Counted from the stretch's first letter, positions 50,031-61,374 are shown. The stretch: DNA of 64,000 nucleotides from Atrina japonica (GCA_030159075.1 BROG01000128.1:1044501-1108500), one strand, 5' to 3'. Numbers and translations are program-made. Notes: generated by a model from the sequence alone, not told the origin.

Positions 50031-50292
50031 TCGAATCTGATGAAGAAAGCGACAGCGCCGACTTTAAAGACATAGTATCTACGATTTCCTCAAATATTTC
50101 AATCTCAATTGTTTGGGTCAAATATGTTAGTATTTGGAGATAAAAAACGAAAAATTGTTGAATTAAAACACATAGAAGTATAGTTTTATTGTATTTCACA
50201 ACTTTCCACGTTTTTTTTTATTTTTTGTCGGACGACAAAAAATTCGTTTGCAAGCCCGCCCATATTCATATAACCTTAGCGTGACCTGTATT

Positions 50293-50304
50293 TGCGCATG
50301 CGCA
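50293..50304. promoter_or_regulatory. Palindromic NRF-1-type site
   Basis: TGCGCATGCGCA is a perfect NRF-1 consensus palindrome, a common animal core-promoter element. It lies in a short CpG-containing patch about 26 bp before an ATG and the coding-like exon that follows. Confidence 0.5.
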
Positions 50305-50330
50305 TTTCCATTGTTGATAGTGAAAAGCAT

Positions 50331-50529
50331 GGCGTCCAAAGCAAAAAACAAATCGTGGCCGACCTGTTAAATTTGACAGATTCAGCTAGAAAAAGAAATC
50401 GGAAAGAAGTTCTGGCGAAATACAACAAGACCAAGATAAATATTGGAAAGGAGCATGATCGATGGATAAGCCTAAGGACCGTCTAAATGTAGGATCTCAC
50501 GCCGAAGTCGCTAAAATCCTGATCGATTG
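50331..50529 (+). pseudogene. Coding-like exon with frameshift, unknown family
   Basis: One frame reads KKQIVADLLNLTDSARKRNR, then KEVLAKYNKTKINIGKEHDR and WISL. A one-base loss near 50473 moves the frame to KDRLNVGSHAEVAKILIDW before a GTACGT donor. The combined reading looks like a basic leading exon of an uncharacterised invertebrate protein, but the family is not identified. It may be an active exon with a sequencing error or a decayed copy. ATGGCGTCC at 50331 is in a different frame from the main stretch, a second possible break. Confidence 0.4.
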
Positions 50530-51247
50530 GTACGTAATTACATTTTCAAATAATTGATGTTTTAGGTTAAGGAAAATAGCCACAACAGGATTAAATGATA
50601 AAAATAAGTTAATTTCATGCAAACCGTTAATGTAAACGATACAATTATGTATAAATATCGAATTGTAAATAAATCAACACGTGCTTACCCTCAGCATCCA
50701 TTGATTGATATCGATACGATTAGGTCATTGCGTGTGCTTCTGGGATTGTTTCTGTGCATAATTAATGAGTTTGATTCTTACAGACGACGACAACAAATCA
50801 GCATTTATCCGTTAATTACGCTAATTATACAAAAAAGTGTCGACGTGGAAGATCATTATTCAGTCATATCTTCGATATTTCCGCAAAATTGCCGACTAAA
50901 AAAAATAACCATTTTCGTAGATACTATGTCTTTAAATGACTTACCGTATCCGATGAAACACTAAGAACCAATTTTGTTAAGTTGGCATCTTCACTTGTTT
51001 ATTGAAAAAAGAAATTAGAAAAAAACAAAATCAAAGGTGGCACAACTCCATAACCCTCTCTAAATCCGCCAATGGTACATTTGTAAGTTTTATCAAAGTG
51101 GATTTCGTAATGACTTTACATCAATGTTTTGGAAAAAAAATTCTGGATACGGGGAAAATGTACTAGAGTAAAATAAAATGTTTACTAATTTTTTCCTCAT
51201 ACTGTACATTTACAGAAACCAACAAGCATAATTGTACTTATATAATA

Positions 51248-51424
51248 CAGTAAAACCTGCTATAGCGGTCACCTCTATATAAGGATTACCTGTTTATAAG
51301 AGCCATTTTTTCAAGTCCTTGACTGCATACTTCAACTAAATTGGACCTGTGTATAAGGGTCACCTGCACATAAAGGTAAATATTTTCTGGTCCCTTGAGT
51401 GGTCCCTATATACAGGTTTCACTG
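51248..51424. mobile_element. MITE with CAGTRAAACCTG ends, second copy
   Basis: Same order and sequence as 6762-6931: CAGTAAAACCTGCTATAGCG, ACTTCAACTAAATTGGACCT, ending ACAGGTTTCACTG. TA on each side. Confidence 0.8.
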
Positions 51425-51793
51425 TATACTCTATTTTGTCAAATAATTCGAATATGCCTATTTCCTGCTCCATTTCATGAACACATGGGAGAAAATGCGA
51501 TATCATTTACCTAGTGTAAAGGAGTAAGAAAATGGGTATTACTACAACCAGCAATCTACCAGTCCGAAAATAAACTGTTCTTGAGTTCGACATTAAACAT
51601 ATTCGCAGGTTCATTAAAAAAATTATAGGGCCAATAACTAAAAAAAACAAAAACAACAAAACAAAACAAAACAAAAAAAAAGAAGAAGAAGAAGCCGGTC
51701 GGAAGATTCCTGAAACTCATGGCCAGAAATCAACGAAATTCATAAAGGAACTATCTGAACGATTTGGAGGATTTGAATTCTTTTCATAAGGGT

Positions 51794-51794
<1 letters not shown>

Positions 51795-51830
<36 letters not shown>

Positions 51831-51850
51831 GTATCATCATCATCATCAGT
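51795..51850. repeat. (CAT)n microsatellite
   Basis: TCATCATCATCATCATCATC with GTATCA interruptions. An A-rich (AAAAC)n/(GAA)n stretch precedes it at 51640-51695. Confidence 0.95.
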
Positions 51851-52289
51851 ATCAGCAACAGCAGCATATCTCTTCATTATATTACCACATTACCCAAATT
51901 TCATATATAAATTTATCATGTTTCAATATAACCTGTGATTTTTTCATAACTTTCAGCAGCAGCGTTGTCATCATTATCATTGCCATCACTATAATCTCTG
52001 TCCTCATTACATTAGGCTATCATTTTACCCATACTTAATATAGGCTATACATCACGCATTTAAGATATTCTTCATATCTAATGCCAGTGTAATGTAGAAA
52101 AGTGCCCCGTATAGAAAAAGTACCCGGGGTCATTATGCTATATAAAAAAACATACCCGAGCATGTATAGAAAATTAATCCGTACCTGTAGAAATATGACT
52201 CGGGTTCCGGGTCAATTTTCTACGTAGTTAGAAAAGTGCACAACGGAGGTAAGGTTTGGACATACAAATACCACGTGAAATTTCAGTGT

Positions 52290-52420
52290 ACGGGATCTCG
52301 TGATGGTTCCGTGATTGAGATCTTCTCCTAGACGTGGGTTCGAATCTCGCTCGGGGCTTCTCCGGCTAATGTGATAAAATTGCAAGGAAATTAGACCATT
52401 TCAAGTTTTTCTTATATTTA
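52290..52420 (+). mobile_element. tRNA-derived SINE
   Basis: GGGATCTCGTGATGGTTCCG head and B-box GGGTTCGAATCTCG, then a body (CTTCTCCGGCTAATGTGATA). No intact tRNA fold. Confidence 0.5.
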
Positions 52421-52576
52421 GTGTCAGCCCTCAAACCAGAATATATCCTACCAGGAATAAAACCCCTAAACGACAGAAAAATACAAGACATTTTAGGAGA
52501 ACAAAATTCATAATTAAGTGTTTTCCTGCTCTATACGGAAGTATTGAAGGGACATAAGAGGAAAACTTTTTTATCT

Positions 52577-52735
52577 GGTGCGCACGACTTAATATTTATT
52601 TCCTCGAAAATTATGTCGTGTTCACGACTTAATATACTCTCATTTTCTATGTCGTGAGCACGACTTAATATATGTATATTTTCCTATTTATTTAAAATAG
52701 GGGGGGGGGGAATATTAAGTCGTGCGCGCGACATA
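52577..52735. mobile_element. MITE built from GTCGTG/CACGAC palindromes
   Basis: Ends GCGCACGACTTAATATT and AATATTAAGTCGTGCGCGCG are inverted. Between them TATGTCGTGTTCACGACTTA and TATGTCGTGAGCACGACTTA are each near-palindromes followed by ATAT. A G-run is also present. No coding capacity. Confidence 0.65.
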
Positions 52736-53239
52736 AACAAAATTAGAAAATAACTCCCGTTCTCTGTAATTTTACTCATGATGACTTGCCGAAACAAAAA
52801 TATCCATCATACACACAGCGATTGCAGTGACAACCCTAACCAAAACGGACTTTGATAGCTAGTAAATACCTGAGTACGCGATCCTTCATTAAACATATTT
52901 GCAAGTGTTTCGATATGATATAATTAAATGTAATTTGAATACAAACTGTCAAAAAGTCATTCAGTTTTACCTTTAGATAAACTAATTTTGAGTATAAGAA
53001 AAAGGTAATTTTATCGGCGTGTTCATCCACATATGCATACTTATTTATCATTTTTTAAGACAATACATGAATTTGAAATTTACAAAATTAAAGTTTTTTG
53101 GTACGCAGTGTGTATGAAGGCTGAAAACTCTGGCCGTTTCTGTAATTCCTCATTTTGCGTAATGTTGCCGAAGCCAGAGGTATGATAAAGTCGAATTATA
53201 CTTAAATAACATCTTTGTCTAAATTAAACACTAAAATTT

Positions 53240-54480
53240 GAATTAAGGAATATAAAAAATTTCAGATACCAAAGTATGAATCAATAGAATGTCCAGGACA
53301 TAGATACAAATCTGGTAAAAATTGACAAACACGGGCCTCTGGAAACCAAGAGGTGGGATCAGGTGCCATGGACGAGTAAACATCCCCTGTCGACCGGTCA
53401 CACCCGCCATGAGTCCACAGTTCAAGTCCAATGAAACACGTGAGGAGTGTATCCTCGTCACAATTGGTACAGACGTCTCAACAACTGCCAACGAAAAGGC
53501 AACTCAACATTTCACTTAGTGAAACAGAGTAGTCGCAAACAAGCCTATTATACCGACCGTAAAATTTGCGGAACGTTGACATTAAACGCGGTTTTCGATA
53601 TCCCTGTGTCAATAATTTGTCAGTGAGTAGTTTACCTCTGTATATGAAATCTTCATATGTTGTACACGCCCTGGCATATCGGATCATTTGTGAAATATAA
53701 ACTCCATATGCGGGTGACTGAGGGATATTACTACTTAAATGTGGAAAACTTACGATGGGAAAGCCGAAATCGTCGCGTTTGTCGTATAGCTTAGTTGCTA
53801 ATTTCCCGTCTGTGTTTTTATTGAGTAAAATGTCTAAGTATGAAGCGTGTGTGCTTGATTCTGTTGTATCTTTAATTTATAGTTCGCTGGGATATATCGC
53901 ATTGACATATGTATGAAAATTGTCATTATTAATTGACAAAACGTCGTCGATATATCTAAATGTCAAATTAAGGGATTGGGTGGACCAAACACTCCGCTAA
54001 CTTTTTCTTCTTTTGATTCAGCAGTTTCTGAATGAAGTCTGCTTCGTATGAATAAAGGAACAGGTCGGCCAATAAAGAAGCACAATTGGTTCCCATAGGA
54101 ATGCCGACAGTTTGTTGAAAGACCACGTCTCCGAACATCACAAATATATTGTCTATTAGAAATTCCAGCATGTTTTTATATCAACTTCAGTGTATTTATG
54201 TGTAGAATCAGAGAAGTGTTTGACGAAATAAGTATCCTGATAGCTAATCACTAGATATTTAAATTTTCGGGTACCACCTTTAGTGAAAAAACAGTTGTCT
54301 ATGATGCTGAAAAGTCTTTCTTTTAATTTTTTATGTGGAATAGTTGTGTAAAGAGTAGAGAAGTCATAAGTTTTGATACTATGAATTCGAGAAAAAGTGT
54401 GTGCCTTCAAATTTTCTGAAAGCTGTTTAGAATTTTTAAGTATCCACATCTGATTTACACCGGATCTTTGCATATACATG
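53240..54480 (-). pseudogene. Reverse transcriptase element, Penelope-like type
   Basis: Read 54480 to 53240: LKAHTFSRIHSIKTYDFSTL, YTTIPHKKLKERLFSII, VFQQTVGIPMGTNCASLLAD, LFLYSYEADFIQKLLNQ, NLTFRYIDDVLSINND, SYLDILLNKNTDGKLATKLY, DKRDDFGFPIVSFPHLSSNI and a C-terminal GYRKPRLMSTFRKFYGRYN. YDFSTLYT, GIPMG and YIDD are RT motifs A/B/C. One frame change near 53990 and a TAA after YPSEL break it. The motif style points to Penelope-like elements, but an endonuclease was not found, so the class is tentative. Confidence 0.8.
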
Positions 54481-55379
54481 TGTTTATTTATTTTAATCCA
54501 TTTCGGTTCAAGATTTACGAAGAGAAACTCCGTTTCGGCTACAGTAGGTAATTCGACTAAGTTAAATTTCGGATCAAATTATGTTCCGAATACATCATAC
54601 TATATCATTCACACTTATGAAAACCTTTAATGAACATTTTTGAACTGATGTTTAGCTATGTTTCGGTTCGATGTGTGTAGGATAAAAATAATTCGTTTCG
54701 GCTATTGGTCCGTCCGTTTCGGTTACTGCAGTGAGATATATTACATGTCATTACGAGTTTCGATTCTACAACTGAATACAATGAGTACAAATTGTACTTA
54801 GATCAACTCCAATTATATCATGTTAACTTGAAAATGTATGTGCAAAGACAAGTGAAACTCAAATTGAACCTGAAATACACTTCGTATTGGTTCGTTCGAG
54901 TAATTCATCATGTCCAGCACCACATTGACTAAAGTGATCACTGTATCTTGTCATTGATAATAACACTTTTATTATCTTTATTGCTTTAATAAACAAAATA
55001 CAATAAGCATTGTAAAAATAGATATTGATCCAATTTTTTTTCTTCAATATTGATATTCGTAGGCCATCTCCAGTATTTCTAAACAAATAGACGCATTATA
55101 GCAGCGATATATATCGCTGATTATAGACCTATTATGCATTAATAGTAAAGGTAGAGGGATTTTAAAAAGTTGATTTTTTAAGTGAAATGACATTTTATGT
55201 TGGGGCCGAAAAGGTACATAGGGGGGGGGGGGAGACAAAGGACCGAAACGTCTGGCAACCTACAGACATAAAGACAAATCCCATACCATAATACGTTCGT
55301 CAACGACGGACATATAAAATAAAACAAGCAGACTAAGCCGTATCATTGTAATTTATACAATTAGGTACGAACTGAAAAA

Positions 55380-56265
55380 AAATTCGTCTCTGGCCTTAGT
55401 CAAAAGCATTTGACAAGGTTCCTCACAAAACACTACTTTATACACTGAACTATTATGGCATTAGGAACAATACTGGATCCATGATTTTCTTCCTCTACGT
55501 TCTCAAACAGTTATTCTCGATGGTACCCGTTCAGACAATGTCCAGGTAAATTCCGGGGTGCCCATTCAGACAAAGTTCAGGTAACTTCCGGGATTCCCCA
55601 GGGCACAGTCCTGGGGCCAATACTGTTTCTAATCTATATAAATGACTTACCTGATTATCTAGCTCATTCTACTCTTTGCGGACGACAGCATCATATACAA
55701 AGATCTAACATCGACATACAGAAATTTAGGCCGAACTTTCTGTCCCGATTTTAAGCAATTTTTTGGTAAAATCAGGGCTAGAAGTCCTCCCATATACTAT
55801 CTTCGTAGTGAGATGCTGTGGTATTTTCACAGTAGTTTAGCGATCGTTTTAACTATCTATTTCTTATCGTTGACGTCTGATATTTGTTGACATGCTTACC
55901 TTTACGTTTTATATGAATAGCATTATGTCATGTCACAACTTAGTGACGATGGATTCATAAATCTAAAAGATCAAGTAAGCATATCAACAAATATCAGATG
56001 TCAGTGATAAGAATAACAAAGACAATTATACATAGGCATTGGAAGCAAATTGAAAGTGGGGGCTAAACCAACTTAAAACACACACACACACGCCAGAAAC
56101 GTCTGGGGGCTAAGCCCCAATTTTCAACACCTATGTCTATCTTTGCGAAAAAGTGGGGGGCGAACAGTCATCCAATGGAATCAGCTTTCAGCCAACATCA
56201 CATCTTTGAATACTCTGGGCGACTTAAAAAAACAGCTTAAAATGCCTGTTCTTTGGAAGACATAT
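55380..56265 (+). pseudogene. LINE (CR1/Jockey-like) RT fragment
   Basis: In shifting frames: KAFDKVPHKTLLYTLNYYGI-like sequence, [40 protein letters not shown] and [10 protein letters not shown]. Later, RTVIQWNQLSANITSLNTLG and DLKKQLKMP match the usual C-terminal tail of these ORF2 proteins. A 30-bp segment (ATTCAGACAAAGTTCAGGTA type) is duplicated in tandem near 55530-55590. Several stops and frameshifts. A MITE occupies 56033-56165 inside it. Confidence 0.75.
56033..56165. mobile_element. MITE of the GGCGTCGGAAGC family, inside the LINE
   Basis: CATAGGCATTGGAAGCAAAT, GTGGGGGCTAAACCAACTTA and ACACACGCCAGAAACGTC match the copy at 45330. It lies between the RT core and the C-terminal tail of the LINE fragment. 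Confidence 0.6.
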
Positions 56266-56451
56266 TTTTAAATTGAAATTTCATTGTAATAAGTTTTAAA
56301 AATTGTAATATACTGTTATATTTTAACCCCGTCACCAGGTAAATATTCAAAGGCATGTGATAGTCAAAATTGACTGCGTGTCTATTTCACGAAGAAGTCA
56401 TACGTCTAACATATCAACTACGGTAAATTCGGAAGTCCTTTGGGATTATTA

Positions 56452-56571
56452 GATTTACAGTCAAGTCGTACACAAACCGAGTCGTACACAAACCTACTCG
56501 TACACAGGGAGTCAACTCGTACACAGAACCCGAGGTCAACTCGTACACAAGCTGAAGTCAACTCGTACACA
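56452..56571 (+). repeat. MULE left terminal inverted repeat
   Basis: Holds AGTCAAGTCGTACACAAACC, CTCGTACACAGGGAGTCAAC and further TCGTACACA subrepeats. Inverse of 60754-60872. Confidence 0.92.
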
Positions 56572-56584
56572 AGATTTTGCGTGT

Positions 56585-56750
56585 ATACTAATCGCAACAC
56601 AGATAGTCACAGTCACAGGCACAGATTGTTAACAAAGTTCTTTACACTCGGTTCAACACAGATAGTCACAGTCACAGGCACAGTTTGTTAACAAAGTTCT
56701 CTTTACACTCGGCTCAACACAGATAGTCACAGTCACAGTTAATCACATTC
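56585..56750. repeat. MULE subterminal repeats
   Basis: Three tandem copies of about 64 bp holding CACAGATAGTCACAGTCACA and, in the first two, GTTAACAAAGTTCT. They lie only at the left (transposase 3') end, a possible transposase-binding region by inference. Confidence 0.85.
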
Positions 56751-56755
56751 AACAC

Positions 56756-59700
56756 TTTGGCTCAAAAGGGACAGTACAGCCGTCCTAACTTCTTTAAGAG
56801 AGCTGAGGTGGAGACGGTCCCCTCCTGATATTGTGACTACAGGGCGAAGATCTTGGCCTGGATCTGTAAAGTACAAAAAAGATATGTAAGTATTTGAATG
56901 CTTAAAAAGCTAGATCAATAATCATTTCTTGGTTTTAAATTTTATTAATGTAGAAAAGTCCAGACCCAGAAAATTATATTTATTACAATTTTTTTTATAA
57001 AATATGATATTCTACTTCAATTATATTTCATCAGTAATTAAAGAGACTAGATGTAGACTAGATGTATGAAACTATGTATATTGACTTTTCCTACCTTTCT
57101 TGTGGCTTTCCTCTGTAGGCGTTGTAGCTTGCCCTCACTCACAAGGCGCCTCTGCAGGGGGAGAAGATCTGCCTCCTTCCTCAGCAGCTCCAAGAGCACG
57201 TAGAAGGGGAGGTTGTGCGCTCCTTGGGCCTTCTGGATGTTCATCCTGGTGTGCCAACCTTCAACCTGAAAAAGTGACGATAAAATCAAAATATATACAA
57301 CATACGTTTTAAAGTAGCTTTATATTGACAGTTTGAATATATCAATCATATTATGAACATATATGTACTGTATACTGGAATAATTATGATTGTATTTTGA
57401 GTTCTTAGATTTCTTATTGTGATTTAGTTTTGTGATTTGTTTATTGTTGAATGAAAATATATTGAATATATTACCTCATTATTTGTCCTAATGGACTGGT
57501 TGAAGGTGCACCAGGATGACACAGGCCAGGTGGTACTGTCAATCCAGGTCCCTCTTCACGTAGTCGACAACCTCCCTCAGGGGACCCTCCTCACCAACGG
57601 ACTCGCTGATGTTGGTAAAGGATTCCGTGATGTGCTCCTCAGGGATGAGTGGAAGGGCCATCAGCTTACGGACGCATTTGTTGACATCGTCCCGCTCCCG
57701 ATATGCAACCTGTAAAAAAATTGCAAGTCATTAATTTATTTTACACAAATCGGCATTTTTATTTCATTTATTCATTGAAGTAAAAATATACATAAATCTT
57801 TATATAGTGTTTGTCATAAATAAAAAAATCAATTTTTTCTATTTATTGGCATTTTTATTTCATTTATTCATTTAAGTAAAAAATATACATATAAATTCTA
57901 TAAATAGTATTAGAAGACTTTGTTATATCTTACCTGAAGCCCTTTCTCCTGGACCTTTGTGAACACAGCCTTGGCCCAGTGGAAAACACAGCCTCGTATC
58001 CTAGCAGCAGGGAACACCGCCTCAATCCCATTCCAAATCCCTCTCTCGAAGTCGGCTGTGAAGAGCTCAACTCTGTGGTGGTGATGGTAGGATGTCCTTG
58101 ATGGACTGGAAAACCTGAAATTAATGATAAAAGTTATGACAAATAAAAAAATTGAAATCTAGTTAAAATTAGATCCTTTATGCTCTCAAATAGTGATACA
58201 AGCTTTGGGAGCATAAAGGATCTAATTTTGATTAGATTGATTACAAATAGTTTAATCAGTTATTTCTCTATAAGTAAATATTATAGTACCTGGTAATTAT
58301 TACTCTTTAAAAATGGATTAATTTGGATTTAATTTTTGAATATATATATTAAGTATCAAATAATAGTGTAGCTTGCTTACCAGTTCCACACTTGCGGTGC
58401 TGCCAGCGGCCACACACATCACAAGAGACGGCATGTTGTCTAGCTTTTACCTGAATAGTCATATGATATTTAAGTTATACATTTTTATATATTTGTAGTA
58501 TAATTTATAAAGTTTAAGACATATTTTATTTCAACCCAGGTTCATTATTACCTTGCTTTTCAGTTTTCAAATATCCCGGAATCAAACTTACAAAAATACT
58601 ACATATTTTGTATTATACTGGATAATTTTGAACTTGGAATATTAATGTTAATAATTTATAAAAATTGCATATTATGAGCGTAATTGTATTTGTACAGTGT
58701 ATCTGTATTCTTCAAGTATTGTCTCAATGGAAAAAGGAATGAATGAACTGAATGACATTTGGGTTTTTGGATACATGATTTTCTGTTAATTATATATGGA
58801 ACCATAAATGTCATTGATAAAATTGTTATTGAAACTCTCCTAACTTCACTCAATGTAACATATCATTGCTTATTATACGTATATATAGTATTATAAACAT
58901 GTATTTCACGCATGTCATGTCAAAATTATATGTAAAGATCTTTATCGCATTAACAATCTCTGTATATCTTTGTTTAGATGATGAGATTTAATAAAACAAT
59001 GTTCAATGTTATTCAAATCAACAGTAAAGTTACTTGAACTATGTCTTTGCTCACTATGTAACTATTCAATTAAGTCATATCCATGGAAATGCAAGTATTG
59101 ACAATTTTATTGACTATTTTCTGGCTTATGAAACAACTTATAAACAACTTTGCCCAATATGTGAAAAATTATGTATCAACACCAATATACATAGGGTTTC
59201 TCTATATACCATATAGTTTGGATAATTTTAGTTATTTATAATATATTATTATTATTTTCACAAATTTAGAATGTATCTATGTTCCTCATACTATAGTTCA
59301 ATAAGTAAGGAAATGTATGGTAGTTAATTTTTTAAAGTTTTAAGTTACTATTGGCTTTTCTTATTAATGTTTACAAATAGAGGGTCAATTTTCAATTCTT
59401 CATTTTGTACAGAAATACATGTACATCTTCTATGTATGGTACATAGACATAAATCAGACATAGCATATTTACTTAGATTAAACATCGCAAAGTTTACAAG
59501 CTTTTAAGATAAGTTGAGATATATCAATTATAATATCTTCATCATATATGATGAAAAAGAATGTTTGATGAAATTAAATTTTTCATAATTTAATGAACAT
59601 GTATATAGTATATGTTATACTTCAAATGTAGATGCAATAACATTTTTTATATATACGCTGTAATTTTATCTTCAATCAAAAAGGATAAGAGGGAGTTTTC

Positions 59701-60415
59701 ATTGAATTGTAATATGTTAATTGTCAGTGTGATTGCTATCAAAACACAGGAAGCCTTGCGGGGGGAAAGGGTATCATAAAACACCAAATTAATATACAAA
59801 CAATGTTTCAGTGGTCACTATACCACCTCACAAAGGGTACCTTGGCAAATTATAGCGCACATGATTCAAAATTGCTTTCATATATCTAGAGAAATTGTAT
59901 TTGAACTAACTAACTAACCAGCTGCTAACTATGGCTAAGAAACTATGAATAACTAACTAATTGTAACAATTTCTATGAAAGCACAATTATTCATTTACAA
60001 ATATGCAAACCAACAACAAAACCAATGAATTTATTTAAATAATTTGAAAACATAACATTACTTAGGAAGGAATAAAAAATAAAAAAAAAATTATTAATTT
60101 CAGTAAAGTATTGAACATTGGAAGTAGTTCTTTAAAAAATGGTCTAAAAATTTGTCAAAGTCATTTTTCATATTTAGAATAATTATATAAATTTGTATGG
60201 TTGTGTTGTCTTGTTTTTCAATTATCAAATATTATTGAAATAATGTAATATAAAAGAATTAAATTACTTACAGTTTCTTGAACAGGAAATACACGCGTGT
60301 CGCACCATGGTTGCTTCAGAAATGATCCAAATCGGAAGCATTTCCCTGTCCCTGGCTTTGGGTGTCTCATAATTAACCAAATGAGGAGCAGGTCGTAATT
60401 AGCGCTCACCAACAT
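56756..60415 (-). pseudogene. MULE transposase gene, multi-exon, broken
   Basis: Exons on the minus strand: MLVSANYDLLLIWLIM..CFRFGSF; a PHD-finger-like exon HAVSCDVCGRWQHRKCGT; the transposase stretch ELFTADFERGIWNGIEAVFP and RIRGCVFHWAKAVFTKVQEK; ERDDVNKCVRKLMALPLIPE; STTWPVSSWCTFNQSIRTNN; EVEGWHTRMNIQKAQGAHNL; and a C-terminal SQYQEGTVSTSALLKKLGRL. DFERA-like, GCxFHWxQ-like and RTNNxxEGWH motifs are typical of MULE transposases. Breaks: a frame change before ELFTADFE, one after GEEGP, another after VVDYVKRDLD, and TAG in place of an expected Trp near 56842. The first catalytic part expected between the PHD exon and ELFTADFE is missing. Confidence 0.8.
58165..58229. repeat. Perfect 21-bp inverted repeat (hairpin)
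   Basis: Arms AAAATTAGATCCTTTATGCTC (58165-58185) and its exact complement (58209-58229) enclose 23 bases. It lies in an intron of the MULE transposase gene. The large intron 58451-60271 shows no other feature. Confidence 0.9.
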
Positions 60416-60753
60416 CTAATACACCGCCGTAGCGCCCGTACGCGTGCCGTAGTTCTAAGGGATACCCCCCGCGCGTGGGATTAATTAAACGAAATTGAAA
60501 TTATCCAACGTGATTAAACGAAATACAACTGAATTTCAACACATATTCTAATTAAATTTGCATTTTAATTATTTTTCAATATTTTTTCCCCTAAATCATC
60601 GTCTAAAAACAACAGTTTAAAACACTGATTTTGTGAATTCTGGGTGTAATAAATTTGATGAAATGTATAAAAATGTATCAAAAAATTTTATTCAAATCCA
60701 TAAAAAATATTATATATCACAAATTTTTGTAAATAATTAATCTGTATATTAGC

Positions 60754-60872
60754 TGTGTACGAGTTGACTTCAGCTTGTGTACGAGTTGACCTCGGTTCTG
60801 TGTACGAGTTGACTCCCTGTGTACGAGTAGGTTTGTGTACGACTCGGTTTGTGTACGACTTGACTGGACACC
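60754..60872 (-). repeat. MULE right terminal inverted repeat
   Basis: TGTGTACGAGTTGACTTCAG to GTGTACGACTTGACT and GGACACC. It differs from the left copy by one missing C within the core and by mismatches in the outermost bases. Confidence 0.92.
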
Positions 60873-61374
60873 GGATTATTAACATTAAATAATATGCGGT
60901 CTATGTTACAACATTACACACCCATCTATAAATAATAAATTGGGGGAAAATGATTGAAATGAAATGTTTTCAATTCATCAGACCTTTTTGTATGTGTAGA
61001 TTTACGAGATAATACTTCTGCCCAAATGAAAAGAAAATCCCGAGTGAAAATTACACAGCGCCACCTGGAATTTGGTGCCATAACACGAGTCGTGAAACAG
61101 GTTTGAGATTCAATGTTTGATTTTTTTTGTGCAAAGACAGTACAATTCACTACATCGCGTGTTCTTTAGAGTAACTGTCATATATTAATTTCCATGCTCC
61201 ATCTCTGTCTTTTAGATAATTCATACGGTTGAATGAATAAGTAAGATGTGGATGCCTTCTCGGCGCAGTTAAAAACCAAAAAGAAAACAAAAACAGATCG
61301 GTGGTGCATTGCATGCCAATAACGTAGGGCGTTAACCAGTTGACCGTCGGATTAGCCAAAACATATTAGCTGAA

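Larger units (their letters stand above)
56443..60881 (-). mobile_element. Complete Mutator-like (MULE) DNA transposon with 9-bp target duplication
   Basis: The 4421-bp element spans 56452-60872. GGATTATTA flanks it directly at 56443-56451 and 60873-60881. TIRs of about 120 bp are inverted copies with one single-base indel in the shared core, built from subrepeats of TCAACTCGTACACA. Minus-strand exons (60272-60415, 58381-58450, 57934-58114, 57475-57709, 57095-57265, about 56756-56870) encode pieces of a MULE transposase. The transposase is broken, so the copy is probably non-autonomous, but near-identical TIRs suggest recent movement. Confidence 0.9.

Noticed and set aside
56440..56691. Plus-strand open frame STRTQAEVNSYT
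   Set aside because: It is the MULE terminal repeat translated; the same words appear inverted at the other end.
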